Below are positions 53,341-63,057 of a stretch of 64,000 nt of DNA, one piece after another. The notes under the pieces were generated by a model. It was not told the origin of the DNA, searched no databases, and worked only from the letters and a program-made list of their open reading frames with translations. Positions within the stretch are counted from its first letter, which is position 1, and every line of letters begins with the position of its first letter. The position numbers were made by a program, and so were the translations under genes. Origin of the DNA: Pseudarthrobacter sp. NamE5 (GTDB taxonomy: Bacteria > Actinomycetota > Actinomycetes > Actinomycetales > Micrococcaceae). The stretch lies in assembly GCF_005796225.1 (NCBI RefSeq), contig NZ_VAHO01000004.1:186001-250000 (forward strand). Direction: 5' to 3'.

Positions 53341-53829
53341 TCAGTGGTCGAAGAAGACCAGGCTGGAGTTGATGAGTTCGGCAATCACTTCGGCATCGTA
53401 CGCCCGGCGCAGGGACTCACGGAACGACTCCTTGGACAGCGACCGGGCCAGGGTGGCCAGGACTTCAAGGTGGTCGGAGAAGGAGCTGGCCGGGGTTGCG
53501 ATCAGCAGGATGACGGATGCAGGGCCGTCGGCGGCACCGAAGTCGAGGGCGTGTCCGTACTTGGCAATTCCCACGCCGATGGAGGTTTGGGAGACGAACT
53601 CGCTGCGCGCATGCGGCAGGCCGATCCCGCCCGGCAAGCCCGTGGCAAGTTGGTGCTCCCGGGCATTGACATGCTTTAGGAACCCTTCGAGATCCGAGAT
53701 CCGCCCGGCGTCGTGCATTCGCTTTGCCAGCTGGGTGGCGGCGTCGGCCTTGTCCGCTGCCTCCAGCTCCAATATCACCATGTCCGGTGTGGTGAGTGCG
53801 GCATCGTACCGGTCAAGTGGTTCCGCCAA
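53341..53829 (-). CDS. Stand-alone PTS EIIA, fructose/Ntr type
   Basis: A 162-residue single EIIA domain. The phospho-accepting histidine is His73 in GGIGLPHARSEFV, with the usual flanking ATGLPGG and the downstream VILLIATPASSFSDHLEVLATLARSL. No EIIB or EIIC gene is near. It starts at a TTG (53829) with AAGGG upstream, 40 nt after glpD on the same strand, so it is probably co-transcribed. Either it serves a sugar permease encoded elsewhere or it acts as a regulatory phosphoprotein. Confidence 0.9.
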   Translation of the reverse strand: MAEPLDRYDAALTTPDMVILELEAADKADAATQLAKRMHDAGRISDLEGFLKHVNAREHQLATGLPGGIGLPHARSEFVSQTSIGVGIAKYGHALDFGAADGPASVILLIATPASSFSDHLEVLATLARSLSKESFRESLRRAYDAEVIAELINSSLVFFDH

Positions 53830-53869
53830 GGCGTATCCCTTCAGTCAGCAATGCTGGTGCCGTAACCCC

Positions 53870-55609
53870 TCAGCGCAAGGGCACGATGTCCTCCACGCCC
53901 AGGCGGGCGGCGTCTGCGGATTCGTCGTCCGGCTGTTGCTGGCTGAGGCGTTCGGCCTCCACCCGGGCAATATAGTGCCGGACCTCGTTTTCGCGCTGGG
54001 CGTCACTCCAGCCAAGAACGTCACCCATCAGTTTAGCGACAACGGGCACGGCGGACACGCCGCGGTCCCACGCTTCAATGGAAATCCGGGTCCTTCGCGT
54101 GAGCACATCGTGCACATGTCGGGCGCCTTCATGGGTAGCGGCATACACGGCCTCAGCCTGGAGGTAGTCGTCAGCACCCGGAAGCGGCTCCGCCAGCGCC
54201 GGATTCTCCTCGATGAGGGCCAACACCTCGGAGGTCATGGAGCCGTACCGGTTGAGCAGGTGCTCAACCCGGGCCACGTGCACCCCGCTTTCCTCCGCGG
54301 TACGGTTCCGGCGGTTCCAGGCAGCCCGGTACCCGTTTGCGCCGAGCAGCGGGATGGTCTCCGTGCAGCTGGGCGGGACACGCTCGTCCATGGTCCGGGT
54401 CGCCTCATCCACGGCGTCCTTGGCCATGACCCGGTACGTGGTCCATTTTCCGCCTGCCACCACCACGAGTCCGGGTACAGGGTGTGCCACCACGTGTTCG
54501 CGCGAAAGCTTGGCAGTGGAATCGTTCTCGCCTGCAAGCAGGGGACGGAGCCCGGCGTACACGCCCTCCACGTCTTCGCGGGTCAGCGGCCGCTTGAGGA
54601 CCCTGTTGACGTGTTCCAGGATGTAGTCGATGTCCTTGCTGGAGGCAGCGGGGTGGGCCTTGTCCAGGTGCCAGTCAGTGTCCGTGGTCCCGATGATCCA
54701 GTGCCGGCCCCAGGGGATGACGAACAGCACGGACTTCTCAGTGCGCAGGATCAGCCCCACCGTTGACTGGAAGCGGTCGCGCGGAACCACCAGGTGGATG
54801 CCCTTGGAGGCACGGACCTTCAGCTGCCCGCGCTCTGTCACCATGGCCTGGGTTTCATCCGTCCAGACGCCGGTGGCATTGATGACCTGCTTGGCCCGGA
54901 TGTTGAATTCGGTCCCGTCCTCGTGGTTGACGACCTTGGCGCCCACCACCCTTTCACCTTCGCGGAGGAAATCCACCACCTTCATCTGGTTGACGGCGTG
55001 GGCGCCGTAGTAGGCCGCAGTCCGGACCAGGTTGGCGCAGTATTTCGCGTCGTCCACCTGGCCGTCGTAATACCGGATGGACCCGACAAAGGCGTCGTTT
55101 TTCAGGCTGGGGGCGGCGCGCAGGGTGCCCCGCCTGGTGAGGTGTTTGTGGAACGGCACTCCCCTGCTGTGGCCGCTGGAAATCGACATCGCGTCATACA
55201 GGGCAATGCCGGCACCAACATAAGGGCGTTCGAGGAAGGGTTTGGTGAGCGGATACAGGAAAGGCACCGGCCGGGCTAGGTGCGGCGCTATTTCGGAGAG
55301 CAGCAGCCCGCGCTCCTGAAGCGCCTCCTTGACCAAGGCAAAGTCCAGCATTTCCAGGTAGCGCAGGCCGCCGTGGATCAACTTGGATGACCTGGACGAC
55401 GTACCTGCCGCCCAGTCGCTGGCCTCGACTATTCCGACTTCCAGTCCCCGGGTGACGGCGTCGAGGGCGGCCCCGGTGCCCACTATACCGCCGCCGACAA
55501 TCAGGATGTCCAGTTCCCGGCCGGGTTCCGCAGTGGCGCGCAACCGCTTGATGGCCGCTTCCCGTGCTGCGGGGCCCAGGGCCCCTCCGTTAGCAGGAAC
55601 ACTCTTCAT
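53870..55609 (-). CDS. glpD: Glycerol-3-phosphate dehydrogenase, FAD-dependent
   Basis: A membrane-associated flavoprotein that oxidises glycerol-3-phosphate to DHAP and passes electrons to quinone. The 579 residues have the FAD-binding LIVGGGIVGTGAALDA (about 36-51), SSRSSKLIHGGLRYLE, and the C-terminal helical domain. HWIIGTTDTDW and VVVAGGKWTTYRVMA are family signatures. GGAGGCGTTCA precedes the ATG. No glpF or glpK is adjacent. An EIIA gene follows in the same direction. Confidence 0.95.
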   Translation of the reverse strand: MKSVPANGGALGPAAREAAIKRLRATAEPGRELDILIVGGGIVGTGAALDAVTRGLEVGIVEASDWAAGTSSRSSKLIHGGLRYLEMLDFALVKEALQERGLLLSEIAPHLARPVPFLYPLTKPFLERPYVGAGIALYDAMSISSGHSRGVPFHKHLTRRGTLRAAPSLKNDAFVGSIRYYDGQVDDAKYCANLVRTAAYYGAHAVNQMKVVDFLREGERVVGAKVVNHEDGTEFNIRAKQVINATGVWTDETQAMVTERGQLKVRASKGIHLVVPRDRFQSTVGLILRTEKSVLFVIPWGRHWIIGTTDTDWHLDKAHPAASSKDIDYILEHVNRVLKRPLTREDVEGVYAGLRPLLAGENDSTAKLSREHVVAHPVPGLVVVAGGKWTTYRVMAKDAVDEATRTMDERVPPSCTETIPLLGANGYRAAWNRRNRTAEESGVHVARVEHLLNRYGSMTSEVLALIEENPALAEPLPGADDYLQAEAVYAATHEGARHVHDVLTRRTRISIEAWDRGVSAVPVVAKLMGDVLGWSDAQRENEVRHYIARVEAERLSQQQPDDESADAARLGVEDIVPLR

Positions 55610-55709
55610 TGAACGCCTCCAGTACCACTAGTGCCGGTCGTGAAACCACCCTACTTCGTTTGCGGCGTGGTTGGGCAGGGCGGCAGGGGGCGACTGGCTT
55701 GGCCCGGCG

Positions 55710-56846
55710 TCAGTTTCCTTCGTACGGGGATACGACGACGTCGACCCGCTGGAATTCCTTCAGGTCCGAGTAGCCTGTGGTCGCCATGGAGCGGCGGAGG
55801 GCACCGATGAGGTTGGACGTCCCGTTGGTGTGGTGCCCGGGGCCGAAAAGAACTTCCTCCAGGGGTCCGACGGTGCCGACGTTCACGCGGTCACCGCGGG
55901 GAAGCTCCAGGTGGTGGGCTTCCTGGCCCCAGTGCCAGCCTTTGCCGGGCGCCTCTTCGGCGCGCGCCAGCGCACTGCCCAGCATGACGGCGTCGGCGCC
56001 CATGGCGATGGCCTTGACGATATCGCCCGAGGCGCCCATGCCGCCGTCGGCGATCACGTGGACGTAGCGGCCGCCGGACTCGTCCATGTAGTCGCGGCGG
56101 GCGGCAGCGACGTCGGAAATGGCGGAGGCCATGGGCGAGTGGATGCCCAGCGCCCGGCGGGTGGTGGTGGTGGCTCCGCCGCCGAAGCCGACCAGGACGC
56201 CGGCCGCGCCGGTGCGCATGAGGTGCAGCGCGGGCGTGTAGCCCGCCGCACCGCCCACGATCACCGGTACGTCGAGTTCGTAAATGAACTGTTTGAGGTT
56301 CAGCGGCTCGTGGTCCTTGGAAACGTGCTCGGCGGAGACGGTGGTGCCGCGGATGACGAAGATGTCGACGCCGGCGGCAAGGACGGTCTTGTAGTGTTCC
56401 TGCGTGCGCTGCGGGGTCAGCGATCCGGCCACGGTCACGCCGGCCTCCCGGATCTCCGCCAGGCGGGACGTGATGAGCTCCGGCTGGATCGGAGCCTGGT
56501 ACAGCTCCTGCATCCGTCCGGTGACTGCGGGACTGTTGGTCTCGTCCTGCAGGGCACCGATTTCGTCCAGAACGGGCTGCGGATCCTCGTACCGGGTCCA
56601 GAGGCCTTCGAGATCAAGGACTCCAAGACCGCCGAGCTTACCCAGCGCAATGGCCGTCTGCGGTGACATAGCGGAGTCCATGGGCGCCGCAATGACGGGC
56701 ATGCTGAACTGGTAGGCATCGATCTGCCAGGAGACGGAGACGTCCTTTGGGTCGCGGGTACGACGGTTAGGGACGATTGCAATGTCATCCAGGGAGTAGG
56801 CACGACGCCCACGCTTGCCACGGCCGATCTCGATCTCGTAAGTCAC
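55710..56846 (-). CDS. guaB3: GuaB3-type IMP dehydrogenase paralog lacking the catalytic cysteine
   Basis: A 378-residue TIM-barrel protein of the IMPDH/GMPR superfamily without CBS domains. The loop that carries the catalytic Cys in IMPDH (GSICTTR in guaB here) reads GGGATTTTRR (222-231), so the Cys is replaced. GGMGASGDIVKAIAMGADAVM and the C-terminal HHTNGTSNLIGALRRSM are typical of the actinobacterial GuaB3 set. Its reaction is uncertain. The GTG at 56846 lies 6 nt after TAACCT. It stands about 2.4 kb from guaB, with an ABC exporter and a broken gene between. Confidence 0.9.
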   Translation of the reverse strand: MTYEIEIGRGKRGRRAYSLDDIAIVPNRRTRDPKDVSVSWQIDAYQFSMPVIAAPMDSAMSPQTAIALGKLGGLGVLDLEGLWTRYEDPQPVLDEIGALQDETNSPAVTGRMQELYQAPIQPELITSRLAEIREAGVTVAGSLTPQRTQEHYKTVLAAGVDIFVIRGTTVSAEHVSKDHEPLNLKQFIYELDVPVIVGGAAGYTPALHLMRTGAAGVLVGFGGGATTTTRRALGIHSPMASAISDVAAARRDYMDESGGRYVHVIADGGMGASGDIVKAIAMGADAVMLGSALARAEEAPGKGWHWGQEAHHLELPRGDRVNVGTVGPLEEVLFGPGHHTNGTSNLIGALRRSMATTGYSDLKEFQRVDVVVSPYEGN

Positions 56847-56852
56847 TGCTCT

Positions 56853-56858
56853 AGGTTA
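56853..56858 (-). promoter_or_regulatory. Leaderless -10 element of guaB3
   Basis: TAACCT on the minus strand, 6 nt before the GTG at 56846. Confidence 0.5.
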
Positions 56859-56883
56859 TCCCAGCCGCTGCGGTACCCCTGGC

Positions 56884-56889
56884 TAGAGT
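56884..56889 (+). promoter_or_regulatory. Leaderless -10 element of the broken gene
   Basis: TAGAGT, 6 nt before the ATG at 56896. The promoter is intact although the gene is not. Confidence 0.5.
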
Positions 56890-56895
56890 GGCCTG

Positions 56896-57240
56896 ATGGG
56901 CAAGCGCTGGATTTTTGATGGCCATATTGCAGGGCTGGGCACCTCCTCCGGGCTGCGCGCCGTGGTGGGCGTCCTCGCGCCCAGTGAGAACGTCGCGGAC
57001 TTCATTGCTGCCACGTACGCTTTCGACGACGTCGCGCTGGTGGACGTGTCCGCGCGGCTGGAGGAGGACTCCTTGAGGGTCGACGCCGGCCCGCTGGCCG
57101 TGAGCGCGCCGTCGTCGGCTGGAACGGCGCCGACGCCGGCGAACTGGCGCCTATTCGGCCTGCCGTGACATTCGGTTTCAGCAGCGTTCCGCCCCAGCCA
57201 GGCCTCGCCCGGGTGCGCACCACGATAACCGAAGTCACGC
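56896..57240 (+). pseudogene. Internally deleted, frameshifted remnant of a conserved hypothetical gene
   Basis: A 90-codon frame begins MGKRWIFDGHIAGLGTSSGL, and after GPLAVS the reading shifts: the next frame gives RAVVGWNGADAGELAP and then VTFGFSSVPPQPGLARVRTT, which looks like the conserved end of an actinobacterial protein of about 200 residues. The join at VVGVLAPSENV suggests that a middle piece is also missing. I recall this family only as hypothetical. It is divergent from guaB3, and its 3' end runs into the convergent ABC gene. The leaderless promoter is retained. Confidence 0.6.
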
Positions 57241-59148
57241 CCCGCCGGCCTCCGGGCCTACCCCGGCAGGATTCCCTGGGCGGGCGTGCGCGGTCATGGG
57301 GCCGGCGGGGACGCTGAGCTGCGATTCGAACATCCGGAAGTAGCGGCCCCGCAACGCCACCAGTTCCTGGTGCGTGCCCTGCTCCACGATCCTGCCTTCC
57401 TCGAGCATGAACACCATGTCCGCCTTTTCGATGGTGGCAAGGCGGTGGCTGATGGCGATGATAGTGCTGTTCCGGTCCGCGAACAGGCGGGTGAAGATCC
57501 GGTGTTCGGCCAGGGCGTCGATGGCTGATGTCGGTTCATCCATCACCATGAAGGAAGCGTCCCGGTAGAAGTTCCGGGCCATGGCGAGCCGCTGCCATTG
57601 GCCGCCGGACAGCCCGCTGCCCTTCCGGCCCCGCGGGTCCTCCATCCAGTTGCTGACGTGGTTGTCCAGGCCATTGGGCAACCTGTTGATGAAGTCCAGG
57701 GCCTCGGCATCTGCGGCGGCCTTGCGGATACGGCCGTCGTCCCGGGGCGAGTCAACGTCGCCGAACCAGATGTTCTCCGCGGCCGTGGCGAACTCGTACT
57801 TGAGGAACTCCTGGCTGAGCACGGCGAGGTGGCGGTGCCAGGAGGTGACGTCGACGGCGGCGAGGTCCACGCCGTCGAGCATCACTTGGCCAGAGTCGGG
57901 GCGGTAGAGGCCGGCGAGGATCCTGATCAGCGTGGACTTCCCGGCGCCGTTTTCCCCCACGATGGCGATGTGCTGGCCTTCGCGGATGGTCATGGTGATG
58001 CCCCTGATGACTTCGAGGTCACTGCCCGTGTAGGTAAACCGGATGTCCTTCAGCTCCACGGTCCTTGGTGGCTGCAGCAGCGGCGGCGCGTGCTCCGAGT
58101 GGACGGGCAGGCCCATGAACAGCTCATAGTCCTTCAGGTTTGCCAGGTCCTCGTCAATGGAGCTGAGGGAGGACACCAGGTTGTTCGCGGTGGACAGGGC
58201 GCGGCTGACGATTTGCTGCACGTAGAGGAACTGGCCCACGGGCTGGGCGCGTGCGATGATTTGCCCCACCACCCAGATCAGCGAGACCACCTCTGCGCCG
58301 TATTGGAGCGCGTCCGCGGCCAGCTGCTTGGGGATGTAACGGCGCTGGAAATCAAGACGGCGGCGCTCGTCTGCGTCGCGGAGGCGGGAGCGGAGGTCCA
58401 TGAGGAAGCCGACGATGCCGTACAGCCGCATCTCGGCAATGTGCTGCGGACGCAAAAGGTTGGTTTCGATCATCCGGCGCTGGCGCCTGGAATCCACCTG
58501 GGTGTTCCAGTGGGCAATCTGTTCGCGCGACAGCTTGAACTGCAGGTAGACGCTGGGCACGATGGCCACCAGCACGATCACTGCGATCCACCAGCTGACC
58601 AGCAGCAGGGCGCCGACGGCCAGGACCACCGAGACGAGCTGCGTGAAGATCGCCGCGATGCGGTCAAGGACCCGGGCGTAGGAGTCGGAGAACCTTTTGG
58701 CGCGGTCGTACAGGTCAACGGTTTCTTTGTCGTCGTAGCGCCAGAATTCGAGTGCCAGGAAGCGTTCGTACATCTGGTCGCCCACGATGGCGCCCACTTT
58801 GAAGCTCATCAGTTGCTGGATGTAGCGGTCCACGCTGCTGAAGGCGCCCCAGAACAAACCCAGGGCAGCGGTGATGATGACGTAGACGACGGCGAGCTGG
58901 CCCGCCCCGCCGTCCCCGGCATAGGCAGCGGCAAGCGCGGTGGTGGTGAGGGCCGCAAAGTAGGTCGTGACCAGCGGAAGCACGGCCGAGATCAGCGAAC
59001 CGAGCACTTTCATGACCACCGCGCCCGGCGAGGCGCGGAAGCTGACCTTCAATACCTGGGCCACGGCCCGGGCATAAGGCCGCAGCGCCAGCCGCCGCTG
59101 GGGATCTCGTGTCGGGGTCAGTTCCGCCGGATGGCGTGGTGGGGGCAT
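57235..59148 (-). CDS. ABC exporter, fused membrane and ATPase domains
   Basis: A 637-residue half-transporter. The membrane domain covers about 35-330 with six helices and the long cytoplasmic loops of exporters. The ATPase covers about 365-605: Walker A GENGAGKST, signature LSGGQWQR, Walker B FMVMDEPTSAID, H-loop ISHRLATI. It works as a dimer; no partner gene is adjacent, so a homodimer is likely. Cargo is unknown (lipid, peptide or drug). ATG 6 nt after TAGGCT. Its C-terminal end overlaps the remnant on the other strand. Confidence 0.9.
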   Translation of the reverse strand: MPPPRHPAELTPTRDPQRRLALRPYARAVAQVLKVSFRASPGAVVMKVLGSLISAVLPLVTTYFAALTTTALAAAYAGDGGAGQLAVVYVIITAALGLFWGAFSSVDRYIQQLMSFKVGAIVGDQMYERFLALEFWRYDDKETVDLYDRAKRFSDSYARVLDRIAAIFTQLVSVVLAVGALLLVSWWIAVIVLVAIVPSVYLQFKLSREQIAHWNTQVDSRRQRRMIETNLLRPQHIAEMRLYGIVGFLMDLRSRLRDADERRRLDFQRRYIPKQLAADALQYGAEVVSLIWVVGQIIARAQPVGQFLYVQQIVSRALSTANNLVSSLSSIDEDLANLKDYELFMGLPVHSEHAPPLLQPPRTVELKDIRFTYTGSDLEVIRGITMTIREGQHIAIVGENGAGKSTLIRILAGLYRPDSGQVMLDGVDLAAVDVTSWHRHLAVLSQEFLKYEFATAAENIWFGDVDSPRDDGRIRKAAADAEALDFINRLPNGLDNHVSNWMEDPRGRKGSGLSGGQWQRLAMARNFYRDASFMVMDEPTSAIDALAEHRIFTRLFADRNSTIIAISHRLATIEKADMVFMLEEGRIVEQGTHQELVALRGRYFRMFESQLSVPAGPMTAHARPGNPAGVGPEAGGA

Positions 59149-59154
59149 GCAATC

Positions 59155-59160
59155 AGCCTA
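59155..59160 (-). promoter_or_regulatory. Leaderless -10 element of the ABC exporter
   Basis: TAGGCT on the minus strand, 6 nt before the ATG at 59148. Confidence 0.55.
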
Positions 59161-59176
59161 GTTCCGAACAGATACA

Positions 59177-59220
59177 GGTTGGGCCCCGTGCGAAACCTGG
59201 GTTTCGAACGGGGCCCAACC
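59177..59220 (-). terminator. Terminator hairpin of guaB
   Basis: A nearly complete palindrome: outer 13-bp stem (59177-59189 with 59208-59220) and an inner GAAAC/GTTTC stem. It starts 12 nt past the guaB stop. No U-tract. Confidence 0.75.
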
Positions 59221-59231
59221 AAAGATGGCCC

Positions 59232-60911
<1,680 letters not shown>

Positions 60912-60978
60912 CTATTCCACGCGTGCATTGTGAGGAACCGCACTCCCCACCCGCCCCATCCCTGTCGCGGGGACCTGT

Positions 60979-63057
60979 CTAGCTCCAGCCGGTGGCTGCC
61001 AGGAGGCGCTGCTCAAACATGGGCATCATGGTCTCCACGTAGGTGCGGGTGAGATGGTTGTCATCCTTGTACACGTAGACGTTTCCCACCACAGCAGGGC
61101 AGACACCGCGGGCGCAGATGAAGTCACTCAGATCCATCAGGTGCAGCCCGGGCAGCTTCCCCCGGTAGCTTTCCAGCGGTGAGGGGTCCGCCAGGGACTC
61201 GGCCAGGGACGGATTGCACTCGGGAGCGTGGGGGCCGTTCCGCTGGACGCACTCGGGCATGTTGAAGGTAAAGCGGGGGTTGTCCCGGATCCCGACAATC
61301 TCGATGCCCGCCTCCGCGAACGGCCGGACACCCTCCAGGTAGCCCGGGACCCCGGTCTCGAACGGCGCTTCCTCATGTGTCAGGGATGCCACCGTGAACA
61401 CAGCGTCGGGGCGGTGTTCCAGAACGTAGGCGGCGCTTGCCTGGTTGTAGGCGTTGCACTCGGCGTTCCTTGTTTCGGACGCGGCACCGAAACGGCAGGC
61501 CGGCATCAGCAGCGTCACCAGTTCCCAGCCCCGCGCGGCGGCGATCGGCCCCAGCGCGCCCAGGTACTGCTGCGAGTGGGAATCCCCCAGCACCACGATC
61601 CGCTTGGTCGCTTCGCCTCCCGGGACCTCCTGCCGGCAACCCTCAAGAAGGGGATCCCTGGTGGCATTGGCACCGGTGCAGGGGGCGTGGATGCCGGCCC
61701 AGTCGTTGTCCAGCGCGGACGGCCCGGGGATGATTTTGGCACCGGCCGCAGGCACCGGTGCGTTCTCCGGGTGCAAGGCAGCGGCCCCGGGGGTAAGCTC
61801 CCGCGGCTGGGCCGCCGTCGCGCTTTCCTCCGCAGTGAGGGTGGTCTGCCAAACAGCCACGGGCCCGGCAAGGACGGCACCACAGGCAGCAATCACGACG
61901 GCGGTGCGCCAGGCCCGGCGCTGTGGCCAGTGCCAGTCGCGCAACGGCTTTTCCACGAAGCGCGTGGTGAGGACCGCGAGCACGATGGACGCGCCCACAA
62001 TCCCCATGCCCTGGGCAAGGTTTGGCGCCTCCAGCCCGGTAGCGGCGAGTGCGAGCACCAGGACGGGCCAGTGCCACAGGTACAAGGCATAGGAATTATC
62101 CCCGAGCGCCACCAACGGCCTGCTGCTGAGGAACCTGTCCACGCCGAAGCGGCTGCCCGTTTGACCCGCGACGATGATGCCGGCGGCAGCCAGGGTCGGC
62201 CAGAGCGCCACGTAGCCAGGGAAGGACCGGTCCACCGTCAGCAGCAGGCCGCAGGACACCATGGCCGCCAGCCCGAGCCAGCCGAGCACCACCCGCAGCG
62301 CCCGGTTGGGTTTGAGGTGCGGAAGGGCCAGGGCAAGCAGCGACCCCAGCGCGAATTCCCAGAGCCTGGTCCGGGTGTCGAAGTAGGCGTAGGCCTGGTT
62401 GGTGGCCGTCTGCTCCACGGAGCACACGAGCGACACGGCGAACACTGCCCCGAACACCAGTGTGAGCAGCCCGCGGTAGTCCAGGCACGCGCCGCCGGGA
62501 AGGCGGTGCAGCAACGCCAGGAGGCCGGCGCTGCCCGCAAAGATGAGCGGCCACAGGATGAACACCTGCCCCTGGATGGACAGGGACCAAAAGTGCTGCA
62601 GTGGGCTGGCACCGGCATGATCCTGGGCGTAGTAGTCGACGGCTGTGTCTGCCAGCAGCCAGTTCTGGGTATAGAGCAGGGACGCCCAGGCCTGGTCCAG
62701 GATCTGGGGCCAGCGGTTTTGCGGCAGGATCAGCCAGGTGCCGGCAAGGATGCCGAGGATCACCACGACGGCGGCGGGCAGCAGCCGCTTGAAGAGGTGC
62801 AGCCAGTGGCGCAGGAGTCCAAAAGGCCGCCCCGCCTCGGCTTTCCGCACAAAGGAAAGCGTAAGCAGGAACGCGGAGACCAGCAGGAATATGTCCACCC
62901 CGCCGGAGACCCGGCCCAGCCACACGTGGTACGCCACCACCATCAGCACAGCAAGCGCACGGAGCCCCTGGACCTCGGGCCGGAAGTTTGCCTTGCGGCT
63001 CTTCGCGCCGGCTTTGGGCAGGTTCGCGGGCTTGCTGCTGTCCGTCATCCGGGACAT
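60979..63057 (-). CDS. OafA-type acyltransferase with C-terminal SGNH domain
   Basis: About 692 residues. The N-terminal acyltransferase-3 domain (about 30-400, ten or eleven helices) opens FRPEVQGLRALAVLMVVAYH with the conserved Arg and His, and has FWSLSIQGQVFILWP. After a last helix and a Pro/Ala-rich linker comes a periplasmic SGNH domain (about 455-690): VVLGDSHSQQY with the Ser nucleophile and DDNHLT with the Asp/His pair. It would transfer acetyl or another acyl group to an exported polysaccharide or peptidoglycan. The ATG at 63057 shares a base with the stop of the upstream paralog (TGATG). Confidence 0.9.
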   Translation of the reverse strand: MSRMTDSSKPANLPKAGAKSRKANFRPEVQGLRALAVLMVVAYHVWLGRVSGGVDIFLLVSAFLLTLSFVRKAEAGRPFGLLRHWLHLFKRLLPAAVVVILGILAGTWLILPQNRWPQILDQAWASLLYTQNWLLADTAVDYYAQDHAGASPLQHFWSLSIQGQVFILWPLIFAGSAGLLALLHRLPGGACLDYRGLLTLVFGAVFAVSLVCSVEQTATNQAYAYFDTRTRLWEFALGSLLALALPHLKPNRALRVVLGWLGLAAMVSCGLLLTVDRSFPGYVALWPTLAAAGIIVAGQTGSRFGVDRFLSSRPLVALGDNSYALYLWHWPVLVLALAATGLEAPNLAQGMGIVGASIVLAVLTTRFVEKPLRDWHWPQRRAWRTAVVIAACGAVLAGPVAVWQTTLTAEESATAAQPRELTPGAAALHPENAPVPAAGAKIIPGPSALDNDWAGIHAPCTGANATRDPLLEGCRQEVPGGEATKRIVVLGDSHSQQYLGALGPIAAARGWELVTLLMPACRFGAASETRNAECNAYNQASAAYVLEHRPDAVFTVASLTHEEAPFETGVPGYLEGVRPFAEAGIEIVGIRDNPRFTFNMPECVQRNGPHAPECNPSLAESLADPSPLESYRGKLPGLHLMDLSDFICARGVCPAVVGNVYVYKDDNHLTRTYVETMMPMFEQRLLAATGWS

